Part shown: piece after piece, positions 25,267 to 33,844 of the stretch | How positions within the stretch are numbered: position 1 is the stretch's first letter | How the letters are laid out: each line of letters begins with the position of its first letter | Assembly (NCBI RefSeq): GCF_009690905.1 | Contig: NZ_VOSW01000021.1 | Span: forward strand, 41,897 to 105,896 | From: Paraburkholderia madseniana | GTDB lineage: Bacteria; Pseudomonadota; Gammaproteobacteria; Burkholderiales; Burkholderiaceae | DNA length: 64,000 bases | Direction: 5' to 3' | Made by a program: the position numbers and the translations under genes | Notes under the pieces: model-generated | Databases searched by the model: none | Told to the model about the DNA's origin: nothing | What the model saw: only the letters and a program-made list of their open reading frames with translations

Positions 25267-25977
25267 TCAAAGCCGCAGCAGTTCGTCTTTCATCCACTCG
25301 TGGACGGCTCGCCCCAGTTCCTGCTGTGACAGGTCCCGAGGAGAGAATGCCGGGCCGACAACCACACGAATTTGTCCGCGGCCGCTGGGCCAGCCTTTCG
25401 CCGGCCAGACTTTGCCCGCGTTGAGAACCACCGGAACAGCAGGCACGCCAGTCGCGCAAGCCAATCGAACGCCTCCCGATGTCATTCTCAACGGCGCATC
25501 GTGTGGCACCCGGGTCCCCTCCGGGAAAATGACGATGACATCCCCCTTCGCCAGCCTCTCAGCGCTTTCCTGCGTCACAGCCTGATGAGCCTGTCGAGCG
25601 GAGCCGCGGTTCAGGCTAACCATGTCAAGGCCACGCAGCACCCATCCAAAAAACGGAATGCGAAGAAGCTCGTCCTTGAAAACAAAACTGATGCGCCGTG
25701 GAAAGAGCGCAAGAAATGCGAGTGTCTCCCAGGTCGATTCGTGACGGCACAGTAGTATCGCCGGCCCTTCAGGGATATGTTCAAGCCCTTCTATCGAACA
25801 TGAGACTCCCGGCAGCCAGCGCATCACCGCCACCAGTGCACGACACCATTGTTTTGCCAACCAGTATCGTCCAGCTCTGCCGACGAAAGGGAACAGGAGC
25901 AGTATGGCCATTGAATAAAGTGTCCCGCTACCGAGAACGTAGACGATGAACAGCCATTTAGTGAAAGTCGAACGCAT
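25267..25977 (-). CDS. 1-acyl-sn-glycerol-3-phosphate acyltransferase (PlsC family)
   Basis: From the ATG at 25975-25977 the protein has 236 residues, typical for PlsC. An N-terminal membrane helix (WLFIVYVLGSGTLYSMAILLLFPFVG) precedes block 1 with the acyltransferase signature RHESTWET (the H-x4 box, with E-S-T-W-E following His). Block 3 reads FPEGTRVPHD, and GVPAVPVVLNAGKVWPAKGW is block 4. It transfers an acyl group to lysophosphatidate or a related lysolipid at the inner membrane. The open frame upstream to 26151 lacks family similarity. Burkholderiales usually have several paralogs. Confidence 0.9.
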   Translation of the reverse strand: MRSTFTKWLFIVYVLGSGTLYSMAILLLFPFVGRAGRYWLAKQWCRALVAVMRWLPGVSCSIEGLEHIPEGPAILLCRHESTWETLAFLALFPRRISFVFKDELLRIPFFGWVLRGLDMVSLNRGSARQAHQAVTQESAERLAKGDVIVIFPEGTRVPHDAPLRMTSGGVRLACATGVPAVPVVLNAGKVWPAKGWPSGRGQIRVVVGPAFSPRDLSQQELGRAVHEWMKDELLRL

Positions 25978-26175
25978 CGGGGCCTGATTAAGATTGGTTT
26001 GCGGTGGAACATTCACCGTTGACAGGTGAGACCACGCCGTGACAGATGCGTTCGTATGCCACCCATCTCCAAACGACAGTGGAGTGGTTCGGGACTGGGC
26101 TTCCGGGGATGAAAGCGGACGCGTTGGCAGGACCGGCGCGCGATGCCGCAAAGGCAGGAAGAGATGCTCACAAGC

Positions 26176-26514
26176 CTACGCTGGCGCAAATATCACTGCG
26201 CCAACGTCTGCGATGTGAGTGAAGCTTCGAACGAACCGGTAGGTCTGGTCGCCGACCGTTATCCGGTTCAAGCCGGCGTGAGTCAGTTCGAGAATCTCAT
26301 CAGCCACGCCCACTGCAATAGTTCCGTGACCAGTCAACTCGTTGTCCTCGTCCGCTGGGTCGCCGATGTAGACAGCGCAGACGTCTGTACCGCGGCGCAT
26401 CATGACGACGCATTCTCCCTCATCCAGCGAGAGTTCGAGATATCCAACCAGCGTCAGCAATGACCCAGGCGTTTGTCCCTGCGGGTCGTAAGCCAAACCA
26501 GAATCAGCAGGCAT
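26176..26514 (-). CDS. hypothetical protein
   Basis: An ORF of 112 residues from MPADSGLAYDPQG, with a beta-rich look (LLTLVGYLELSLDEGECVVMMRRGTDVCAVYIGDPAD, then ITVGDQTYRFVRSFTHIADVGAVIFAPA). The ribosome site is weak, and the open frame extends 23 codons further upstream. No domain is recognised. Codon use and the lack of a competing ORF support a real gene. Confidence 0.55.
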   Translation of the reverse strand: MPADSGLAYDPQGQTPGSLLTLVGYLELSLDEGECVVMMRRGTDVCAVYIGDPADEDNELTGHGTIAVGVADEILELTHAGLNRITVGDQTYRFVRSFTHIADVGAVIFAPA

Positions 26515-26628
26515 AGTGCCGTCCCCCGTCCAATGCGTCGGTCCTGAAAAGGAAGCTCGCCCCTGGCGGGGCGATGACTCCACTATAGACGCCTACGTTC
26601 GAATGCGGGACATATTGGAATGCCCTGG

Positions 26629-26913
26629 TCAGGACCGCAACACGCCTTTCAGGCGTCCCAGCTCGGCGGGTCTCGTGTATGACCGATACAGTTCGCCAAC
26701 TGTGCCGAATGCCAGGGCCGGTTTGAGCGTCGCGCCGGGAAGCGCGTCTGCAATCCAGTCAAAAGCATTCATTTCACGTTGAGCCGCATGGACTGCGGCA
26801 GTGAGCGCAGTGAGGGCCCGCTCTGCGGAGTGCCCGCCAAGGTCGACGAAGCAGCTCTCAAATGGATGCTTTGTTGCACTCTCGACGTACAACGTTGATT
26901 TTCGAACGGTCAA
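26629..26913 (-). CDS. hypothetical protein starting at TTG
   Basis: A TTG at 26911-26913 has AAGGAG six bases upstream, much better than the first in-frame start at 26985, so a 94-residue product (MTVRKSTLYVESATKHPFESCFVDLGGHS...) is chosen. The sequence is balanced and globular-looking (ALTALTAAVHAAQREMNAFDWIADALPGATLKP). No family is recognised. It is transcribed like the preceding small gene, 114 bp away. Confidence 0.55.
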   Translation of the reverse strand: MTVRKSTLYVESATKHPFESCFVDLGGHSAERALTALTAAVHAAQREMNAFDWIADALPGATLKPALAFGTVGELYRSYTRPAELGRLKGVLRS

Positions 26914-27059
26914 ATCAATCTCCTTCGAGGATTGCCCGTCCTGTATATCAACTGAATGTGACAATACATCACGTTGCCCCGCCAAAGCTACGACTGGGCT
27001 AGCACGACCGCGCGACGCCCGGCCTGCGCCGGGTTACACCTGCGCGGCTTGCTGATCTT

Positions 27060-28112
<1,053 letters not shown>

Positions 28113-28124
28113 TCATGCGCGCGC

Positions 28125-28155
28125 AAAAACAAAAATGCCGCCAGGACTGGCGGCA
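28125..28155 (-). terminator. attenuator terminator upstream of trpS
   Basis: In the trpS-sense strand TGCCGCCA...TGGCGGCA (28155-28136) forms a strong GC stem with a short loop, followed by TTTTTGTTTTT (28135-28125). It lies between the leader peptide and the trpS ATG, only 42 bases before the gene, so it can only act as a conditional terminator. The 5' arm (GCCGCC) can alternatively pair with GGCGGC at 28190-28185. Confidence 0.8.
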
Positions 28156-28187
28156 TCACGTTGTAGATGTACGTGTGAAAACGGGCC

Positions 28188-28200
28188 GCCTGGGTCAGGC
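28188..28200 (-). promoter_or_regulatory. anti-antiterminator hairpin overlapping the leader stop codon
   Basis: GCCTG (28200-28196), loop ACC, then CAGGC (28192-28188) on the trpS-sense strand form a small hairpin that overlaps the leader TGA. It sequesters part of CAGGCGGC, the segment that could otherwise pair with the 5' arm of the terminator. A ribosome stalled on the Trp codons just before it would open it. Confidence 0.6.
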
Positions 28201-28245
28201 GTGCCACCAACGATACAGGTTCAGCAAGATCGGGTTCGTTTCCAT
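28195..28245 (-). CDS. trpS leader peptide with tandem Trp codons
   Basis: A 16-residue ORF, METNPILLNLYRWWHA, ends 40 bases before the terminator hairpin. Two adjacent TGG codons near its end are typical of trp attenuation leaders. There is no Shine-Dalgarno. Instead a TATACT box lies six bases before the ATG, so the transcript may begin at or next to the A of the ATG (leaderless), as is known for trpL in some proteobacteria. The role in trpS control is inferred from this arrangement. Confidence 0.75.
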   Translation of the reverse strand: METNPILLNLYRWWHA

Positions 28246-28251
28246 CGGATG

Positions 28252-28257
28252 AGTATA
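28252..28257 (-). promoter_or_regulatory. -10 box of the trpS leader transcript
   Basis: TATACT on the minus strand is six bases from the leader ATG and predicts a start of transcription at 28245-28246. No good -35 hexamer is seen at the matching distance, so the call rests on the -10 match and position. Confidence 0.4.
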
Positions 28258-28378
28258 GCGCAGCATGCGTCCCGGAACGGTACCGGTGGACACGGCGCAC
28301 GAAAAACCTGTATATTTATACAGTATTGCAGGCGCAATTTCACAGCAACGAACTGGCACTTTTAATCGGGGGTGACCC

Positions 28379-28693
28379 ATGGATGTACGCGTTCGCAGGC
28401 CCGTCCATCCAATGCCTGAGATGGCCGCCTTCATCGCAGAATTGCGCTCAGCCTTTGGCGACAAGGCGATTGACGATGCAGTCAGCCGCGGAAAATCTGG
28501 GGAGCCAGCCTTCTATGCCTGCGAAAACGGCACCGCTGTAGGCACAGCAAGTCCAGCGAACGACAATGTCTGGCACGTCAGCGCTGACATACGAGACCGG
28601 CATTATTGTCCCGGCTGCGATGGCGGCTGCGTCGGACAGGGGCTTGGTTGCAAAGAGTGGCTGCAACGGAAAGCAGACAAGGAGAAAGCGTGA
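28379..28693 (+). CDS. small protein with C-terminal cysteine cluster
   Basis: A 104-residue protein. Residues 1-70 look globular (MPEMAAFIAELRSAFGDKAIDDAVSRGKSGEPAFYACENG), and the C-terminus carries HYCPGCDGGCVGQGLGC, a possible Zn or Fe-S binding cluster, then a basic tail. A G-rich ribosome site precedes the ATG. Its stop overlaps the next gene (GTGA). The function is not recognised. The first of three tightly linked small genes, divergent from trpS. Confidence 0.7.
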   Translation: MDVRVRRPVHPMPEMAAFIAELRSAFGDKAIDDAVSRGKSGEPAFYACENGTAVGTASPANDNVWHVSADIRDRHYCPGCDGGCVGQGLGCKEWLQRKADKEKA

Positions 28694-29037
28694 AAAGTAT
28701 TGGATTGGCCGTACTGATGGCGACGCTCACGCCGGCCGTGTACGCGGCTAGCTACACTGAAGTCTGGAATCCACCGGAGGCCCGTGCAACCGCTCCCCAT
28801 AGGGTCGGTGCTGCACGCAAGCTCGCGGTTCATCGACCCGTCGTTGCTCACGCGGTGGATGTGCATGCGCGGCGCACGCCGACATCCGCACCCAGGCTCC
28901 TGGCGAAGCAAAGCCACATACAGAAAACCGCGCCGACAGACGAACCCGATATGTCGGAGATTCCGCGCCAATTCACGCCCGAAGGAAACGTGCTTCGGGT
29001 TGATTCTCGCGGCATGTCGGCTGAGGTCACTCGCTGA
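28690..29037 (+). CDS. small exported protein
   Basis: The GTG at 28690 has AAGGAG six bases upstream and overlaps the preceding stop, so it is the start. The 115-residue product opens with a signal peptide (MKSIGLAVLMATLTPAVYAASY) and continues as a basic, Ala- and Arg-rich region (ARKLAVHRPVVAHAVDVHARRT), with an acidic patch (DEPDMSEIPRQF) before the end. No family is recognised. It overlaps the next gene by TGATG. Confidence 0.65.
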   Translation: MKSIGLAVLMATLTPAVYAASYTEVWNPPEARATAPHRVGAARKLAVHRPVVAHAVDVHARRTPTSAPRLLAKQSHIQKTAPTDEPDMSEIPRQFTPEGNVLRVDSRGMSAEVTR

Positions 29038-29255
29038 TGGAATTGGAGAGCTACAACGGCTATAGCGTGTGGGGGCACGCCATCCTGCAGCAGGAAGGCA
29101 TGCTCCAGCCGGAACGGTACGCGGCGAGCGGCACGATCACTCGAAACAACAAGCTCGTTGAAGCATCCGGCGTCCTTGGCTATTTCGATACCGAAGAGCA
29201 AGCCCAGCATGCCGGACTTGACTGGGCACGAGCGTGGGTCGATAGCCACGGGTAG
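29037..29255 (+). CDS. small hypothetical protein
   Basis: This 72-residue protein (MELESYNGYSVWGHAILQQEGMLQPERYAASGTITRNNKLVEASGVLG...) has alternating beta-like strands and a C-terminal helix (TEEQAQHAGLDWARAWVDSHG). The layout resembles small Burkholderia proteins of unknown function. Translation is coupled to the preceding exported protein through a one-base overlap. It lacks a signal peptide. Confidence 0.65.
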   Translation: MELESYNGYSVWGHAILQQEGMLQPERYAASGTITRNNKLVEASGVLGYFDTEEQAQHAGLDWARAWVDSHG

Positions 29256-29302
29256 ACGTACGGTGTGGCGGTCCCCCTCACGTCGAGACGAACCGCCTTT
29301 TG

Positions 29303-30625
29303 TCAGAACAGGTACATGCCGGCCACAAAAATAACGCCCGAGAACAGAAGCGCGGTGACGCAGTAGCCCATGATGTCACGAACGCCTAACCCTGCAATGG
29401 CAAGCGCCGGAAGAGCCCAGAACGGTTGCGCCATATTTGTCCAGGCTTCTCCGTAAGCAATCGCCATCGCAGATTTGCCAAGGTCTGCGCCAAGCGCTTG
29501 CGCGGCCGGCATAACAAATGGGCCCTGCACGACCCAATGGCCACCGCCGGATGGCACGGCAAAGTTGATCAGTGCCGAGCTGAGGAACGCGAGCAGCGGG
29601 AATGTGTGGACGTTGGCGATATCGACAAACCACTTCGTGATGACGCCCGCCAGGCCCGAGTGGTCCATCAGCGCCTGGATACCGGCATAAAACGGAAACT
29701 GAATCATGATGCCGGACGCGCCCTTCGCTGCCGCCGCTACCGCGCGTGCATACGCCATAGGGGTCTTGTGAAGAACGATGCCCGCTGCGAGGAACACCAG
29801 GTTGACGGTGTCGATATCCAGTGCGAAGCCTTTGTTGATGAACCGGATGACGAGGAAGACGGCGCAGAGTGCTGCCACGAGGATGGCCAGTACACGGCTT
29901 TCCTCCATTCGCTCAGCGAACGTCGCGTCGGGAGCAAGCTTGCGCTCTACACTCGGCGGATCCTGCAATAAGGCCGGGTCTACCGTAACCACGTCTTCGG
30001 GTTTCGGCATCATGAGTCTTGCCAGGATGGGCAAAAGAATAATGAGGCCGATTGTGATAAACGCGTTGTAGCCCGTAAAGATAGTGTGCGAAACCGGAAT
30101 CAGACCGACGGTCTTCTCCATCGGATTGCCCTTGGTGGCAGCAACGAGCGGCACAGAGCCAGACAAGCCACCATGCCAGGTCAGGAAACCCATATAAGCA
30201 CTCGCCACGAGCAGCCGGTAGTCGGTTCCCTTGACGCGTCGGGCGACCTCTCGTGCAAGCATCGCGCCCAGAACGAGACCGAATCCCCAATTGATGGCGC
30301 AGGCAACGGCGCCGACAAACGCCACCAACATCACCCCTTGACCTGGCGTCCGGGCAGAACTCGCTAGCGCGACAAGCACTCGCTTGACGGGTCCCGAGCT
30401 AGCCAGCGCATGTCCCGTTACAAGAATCATCGCCATCTGCATCGAAAATGCGAGCAGGTTCCAGAATCCGGAGCCCCATAGCATCACGAGGTCGGCAGGC
30501 GCTTTCGGCGTCAAACCAAGCGCGAGCGCGAAGGTAACGCCGGTAAGCAAAATGGCAAAAATCAGGGGATCGGGCAACACCCGATGCACCACCTGAGTGA
30601 AAAAAGCGGAGATACGCTGAATCAA
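29303..30625 (-). CDS. atoE: short-chain fatty acid transporter (AtoE family)
   Basis: A 440-residue inner-membrane protein with about twelve hydrophobic segments. It carries the AtoE marks: RVLPDPLIFAILLTGVTFALALGL, GFWNLLAFSMQMAMILVTGHALA, TDYRLLVASAYMGFLTWHGGLSGS and INFAVPSGGGHWVVQGPFV. It should import short-chain fatty acids such as butyrate or acetoacetate. The chosen start is a TTG at 30623-30625, with AGGAG seven bases upstream; the frame runs 12 codons further but includes that ribosome site. No CoA-transferase genes are adjacent. Confidence 0.9.
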   Translation of the reverse strand: MIQRISAFFTQVVHRVLPDPLIFAILLTGVTFALALGLTPKAPADLVMLWGSGFWNLLAFSMQMAMILVTGHALASSGPVKRVLVALASSARTPGQGVMLVAFVGAVACAINWGFGLVLGAMLAREVARRVKGTDYRLLVASAYMGFLTWHGGLSGSVPLVAATKGNPMEKTVGLIPVSHTIFTGYNAFITIGLIILLPILARLMMPKPEDVVTVDPALLQDPPSVERKLAPDATFAERMEESRVLAILVAALCAVFLVIRFINKGFALDIDTVNLVFLAAGIVLHKTPMAYARAVAAAAKGASGIMIQFPFYAGIQALMDHSGLAGVITKWFVDIANVHTFPLLAFLSSALINFAVPSGGGHWVVQGPFVMPAAQALGADLGKSAMAIAYGEAWTNMAQPFWALPALAIAGLGVRDIMGYCVTALLFSGVIFVAGMYLF

Positions 30626-30952
30626 TTGTCTACTCCTCGTCACCTTTATCGATGCGGCCAACTGTCCTTGTTACGGGCCGTAAACCGTATGGACGTAGGC
30701 CGCGCGCGCCGATTTTTGCACACAACGAAAAATCCTGCGTCGAGGACGACATTGCTGTTGCAGTCGTCGAGAAGGCGGACGTGAAGCGCGTTGTAATTAA
30801 ACCGATAAGACGCGTTCTGAGTCCTCCGGTGCGCTGGCAGGCAACTCGACTTGCACTACCGTGCAATCCTCCGGCGCTCTCCTGCGATATCGTTGATTCA
30901 CCCACAAACCACGCCGAACTCGAATTCGGTTTGGCGAAATCTGGAGACGACG
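30626..30952. other. divergent intergenic region
   Basis: These 327 bp separate the leftward atoE and rightward cupin genes and should hold both promoters. I see AT-richer patches (such as GTTGTAATTAAACCGATAAG near 30790) but no convincing paired hexamers, no hairpin with a T-run and no further gene. Confidence 0.4.
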
Positions 30953-31390
30953 ATGGACATCAAACCAAAGGTTCGCGAAGAAGCGGTTCAAATCGATGAG
31001 ATTCCGTGGAAGCCCTTCCCGGATGCGCTCTCGCAAGGAGGAATCCGCTGGAAGATGCTTCACGCCTCCCCCGAAATGGGTGCATGGACCGCAATTTTTG
31101 ATTGCCCCGCAGGCTCGTCCTTCAACGCGCATTTTCACGTCGGGCCGGGCGAATATTTGCTGACGAAGGGCCGCATGGACGTCCGCGGTGGTAGCGAGCA
31201 CGGCGGCGACACGGTCGTCGCACCGGCGTACGGTTACGAGTCTGCCAATGCTCGTCACGACAAAACCGCGTTCCCGGTCGACAGCGAGTTCTACATGACG
31301 TTCCTGGGACCACTATCCTTCATCAAGGAAGATGGCACGCCGATCGTCGTGGTGACCTGGGACGAAGCCCAACGTGCATACGCGGGCTGA
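30953..31390 (+). CDS. cupin-domain protein (ChrR/dihydroxyacetophenone-dioxygenase-like)
   Basis: A 145-residue cupin from the ATG at 30953, which has a GGAG ribosome site. The metal motif reads FNAHFHVGPGEYLLTKGRMDVRGG (H-x-H-x5-E), and a second barrel motif is degenerate (YESANARHDKTAF). Similar small cupins include 2,4'-dihydroxyacetophenone dioxygenase and acetylacetone-cleaving enzymes, so an Fe-dependent dioxygenase is possible. Neighbouring SnoaL-like and VOC genes on the same strand suggest a small catabolic or detoxification set. Confidence 0.8.
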   Translation: MDIKPKVREEAVQIDEIPWKPFPDALSQGGIRWKMLHASPEMGAWTAIFDCPAGSSFNAHFHVGPGEYLLTKGRMDVRGGSEHGGDTVVAPAYGYESANARHDKTAFPVDSEFYMTFLGPLSFIKEDGTPIVVVTWDEAQRAYAG

Positions 31391-31410
31391 AGGGACTGCT
31401 GTCTACGTCA

Positions 31411-31441
31411 TGTATCGGCAACGACCATCGTTACCGATACA
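31411..31441. repeat. near-perfect 31-base palindromic hairpin
   Basis: Arms TGTATCGG (31411-31418) and CCGATACA (31434-31441) continue inward, after one C/A mismatch, as AACGA...TCGTT around the loop CCA. The result is a 13-bp stem with a single mismatch, placed between the cupin and SnoaL-like genes. There is no T-run after it, so it is either an operator for a dimeric regulator or an RNA processing/termination hairpin. Confidence 0.7.
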
Positions 31442-31470
31442 TCCCGTTGCTCCTCTCGTGGATACTCGAC

Positions 31471-31827
31471 ATGTCAAATCTCTCTGAACAGGCAGAAACA
31501 GCAACCAGGCAGGTTCTGGACCATCATCTCGGTGCGTTCGCTCAAGGCGTTGAGGAGATTCTCAAGGATTACGACGACAGCTCCGCCATCGTTACGCCGG
31601 ACAGGACCTTCCGTGGTCGCGACGAGATCGCGAGCTTCTTCAAGGCATTTCTTGACGGTGCAGACCCAGCGTTCTGGCCGGCGTTCAAGATTACAAGCAT
31701 GAGCACAATCGGCAACGTAGCGTACCTCGCCTGGGAGGCAAAGCCGTGGGTCACACTCGCAACAGACACCCTTTACGTTAGAGACGGGAAAATTGCGGTT
31801 CAGACGTTCACGTCTTTTTCGGCCTGA
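31471..31827 (+). CDS. SnoaL/NTF2-like protein
   Basis: From MSNLSEQAETATRQVLDHHLG the protein has 118 residues, the size of a cone-shaped NTF2-like domain. It shows the usual order: a long N-terminal helix, the GVEEILKDYDDSSAIVTPDRTFRGRDEIASFFKAF segment, then beta strands (AYLAWEAKPWVTLATDTLYVRDGKIAVQTFTSFS). Members include small-molecule isomerases, hydratases and proteins without an enzyme activity. The ligand is unknown. It follows the cupin gene by 80 bp, separated by a strong hairpin. Confidence 0.8.
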   Translation: MSNLSEQAETATRQVLDHHLGAFAQGVEEILKDYDDSSAIVTPDRTFRGRDEIASFFKAFLDGADPAFWPAFKITSMSTIGNVAYLAWEAKPWVTLATDTLYVRDGKIAVQTFTSFSA

Positions 31828-31971
31828 CTCATGCGTGACTTATCGGTGACCTCGTCCGTGACCACATCCGCATCGACGGCGGTGAGACGCTCTGTCGCTT
31901 CCCGGTTTAACTGAACGCTCGCGGCGCAGCTCGGCAACTGCGTCGCGCATTGCGCAACTAGGGAGTAAAAA

Positions 31972-32367
31972 TTGGCCAAAATCATTCACGCCATGGTGCG
32001 GGTCCACGACCTTGAGCGTTCGCTGCAGTTCTATCAGGACGCGCTCGGGCTGTCGACAAGTCACCGCCTTGATTTCCCCGACTTCTCGCTGGTCTATCTT
32101 CGCAACGAAGAGAATGACTTCGAGATTGAACTGACGTGGAACAAAGGCCGCGAGCCGGCATACACGCACGGTGACGGCTATGGGCACATCGCTGTAGCCG
32201 TCCCAGAGCTTGAAAATGAGCATGAGCGCATGACGCAGCTCGGTATCCATCCCACGCCCGTGAAGGAATTCAAGCGCGGCGAAGAGATGCTCGCCCGGTT
32301 CTTTTTCATTCAGGACCCCGATGGCTACAAAATCGAAGTTCTGGAGCGTTCGGGGCATTACGTGTAA
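31972..32367 (+). CDS. VOC-family protein (lactoylglutathione lyase-like)
   Basis: A 131-residue glyoxalase/VOC protein beginning at TTG 31972, which has a GGGAG ribosome site six bases upstream. The two beta-alpha-beta3 modules read AKIIHAMVRVHDLERSLQFYQDALGLS and GYGHIAVAVPELENEHERMTQLGIHPT, with the metal-site text NEENDFEIELTWNKG and DPDGYKIEVLER. The closest pattern is glyoxalase I (GloA-like), which converts hemithioacetals to thioesters, though many relatives have other substrates. Last gene of the rightward small-enzyme set. Confidence 0.85.
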   Translation: MAKIIHAMVRVHDLERSLQFYQDALGLSTSHRLDFPDFSLVYLRNEENDFEIELTWNKGREPAYTHGDGYGHIAVAVPELENEHERMTQLGIHPTPVKEFKRGEEMLARFFFIQDPDGYKIEVLERSGHYV

Positions 32368-32429
32368 GTGCATGCAGGCAACAACAGGCACGCGGATTGA
32401 GCGAAAAGGCTAGCTCCGCCCCGCGTTTG

Positions 32430-33434
32430 TCATGTCAACTCGTCCAACGAACCAACGCCCACAGTCCTGCGAACATCACCCGGCGAGGCGCCGTACTTCT
32501 CCTTGAACGCCCGGCAGAAATGGCTAGTTGAATTGAAACCCCAGCGGAACGCTATCTCCGAGATACGTTGCCGGTTGTAGGCCGGGTCCGTCAGCGCCTG
32601 CTTGCAGGCGTGCAGTCGCCTGTCCAGAACCCACCCGGAAACGGTCATGTCGCTACGCTGAAACAGCATGTGCAGGTAACGCAGCGAAATGTGATTTGCC
32701 TCGGCAATCCGGGTCGGGTTCAGGTCGTCTTCGTGCAGATGTTGCAGGATGAAGTCCTGCACACGTCTGAGCATCGCCGCGCTGGCGTCGAACGTTGCTG
32801 ACGGTTGCTGGCCGGATAGCGCGATACCCAGCAGTTCGAGCGTAGACCTGCTGACGGAACCCTGAACGCTTTCGTCGAGTGTTGCGATTTCATTTGAAAG
32901 GGCCAGCAGGTGCACAGCCAGCAATGAACCGACGCCTGTGCGGCTTTCGATTTTGCCTCCTGTCGGCGGCTGCTTGCGTTCCGGTAGCCGCTCCCGCATA
33001 ACCGACCATGGAATCATCAGCGTCACCTTATGCAGGCGCTCGAGAACTTCGAACTCGATGGACTGGTCAGTCGTCCAGACGACTACATCGCCGGACGCGA
33101 CCTCCACGCCTGAATCGCCAATCCTGAATCGTTCGCGCCCACCCGTGGTGAGTTGCACTCCGACATACAGTTCATCATCGTGGCGAACTTGCCCTCGCGT
33201 GCGTTGACCCTTGCAAGGGTCGCATACCGTCTCGACAATCCCGGCTCCCGCGAAATCATGATGTTTGACGTGGGCGTAGAACGTAGCAGGCAGACGATGA
33301 GGGACTTGCCACTCCCTGTAGCTGTGACTGAGCACCGACTGCCAGGCGTCTGTGCGGTCACCAGCCGGGACGTCGTTGCTCGACCATTCGGTAGATTGAT
33401 TTCGCACGTCGTCGCTCCTTTCCCTCGGTTTCAC
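32430..33434 (-). CDS. AraC-family transcriptional regulator
   Basis: A 334-residue regulator with an AraC-binding-like N-terminal domain (YVGVQLTTGGRERFRIGDSGVEVASGDVVVWTTDQSIEFEV). The C-terminal double HTH reads VQDFILQHLHEDDLNPTRIAEANHISLRYLHMLFQRSDMTVSGWVLDRRLHACKQAL and ISEIAFRWGFNSTSHFCRAFKEKYGASPGDVRR. This layout is that of the FeaR/NahR-like AraC group that controls degradation of aromatic or other small compounds. It is convergent with the VOC gene. A target among the neighbouring enzymes is likely but not shown. Confidence 0.92.
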   Translation of the reverse strand: MKPRERSDDVRNQSTEWSSNDVPAGDRTDAWQSVLSHSYREWQVPHRLPATFYAHVKHHDFAGAGIVETVCDPCKGQRTRGQVRHDDELYVGVQLTTGGRERFRIGDSGVEVASGDVVVWTTDQSIEFEVLERLHKVTLMIPWSVMRERLPERKQPPTGGKIESRTGVGSLLAVHLLALSNEIATLDESVQGSVSRSTLELLGIALSGQQPSATFDASAAMLRRVQDFILQHLHEDDLNPTRIAEANHISLRYLHMLFQRSDMTVSGWVLDRRLHACKQALTDPAYNRQRISEIAFRWGFNSTSHFCRAFKEKYGASPGDVRRTVGVGSLDELT

Positions 33435-33551
33435 GATGCGCTCGATGACGCGTCCAATTATCCTCCCTTCCGGTTGAATACGTGGAACAGCGTCAACGTT
33501 CCGAGCACGGGGACCTCCGCTTAGGAGCTCTGGTCACACCGAACTAACATC

Positions 33552-33701
33552 TCAATCCGATTCTGCCAGCACGCGATCTGCGCCTAGCTGTTGCCGTGCC
33601 TTTGCCCAATATTCCTGGGAACGTCCCTCGGGACTTCCCTCTTTCTCCCACAGATAGAACGCAAGCGTACGAACTTGCTCCTCGGTAACAGGCATATCCA
33701 T
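33552..33701 (-). CDS. DUF2934-type mini-protein
   Basis: A 49-residue ORF, MDMPVTEEQVRTLAFYLWEKEG, then SPEGRSQEYWAKARQQLGADRVLAESD, with a clean GGAG ribosome site six bases before the ATG. The pattern (helix, LWEKEGxPEGRxxEYWxxA, helix) is that of DUF2934 proteins, which are common in Burkholderia and rhizobia and have no known function. It stands alone downstream of the superinfection-immunity-like gene. Confidence 0.8.
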   Translation of the reverse strand: MDMPVTEEQVRTLAFYLWEKEGSPEGRSQEYWAKARQQLGADRVLAESD

Positions 33702-33844
33702 TTCAATCTCCAGAAAAATTTCTTCGATTGACTAGAGCGTCGACGCCCCGGTCAATCAACAAGCAAGTCTGAAAGCCGGGCGCAATACGGCGCCCACCTC
33801 TCGAATGTCAGCACGGTCCATTCACGCTCGGCCCACGTCACCGA

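Noticed and set aside
27018..27033. CCCGGC/GCCGGG hairpin downstream of trpS as its terminator
   Set aside because: The stem is only six pairs and no T-run follows in the trpS direction, so it was not listed as a terminator.
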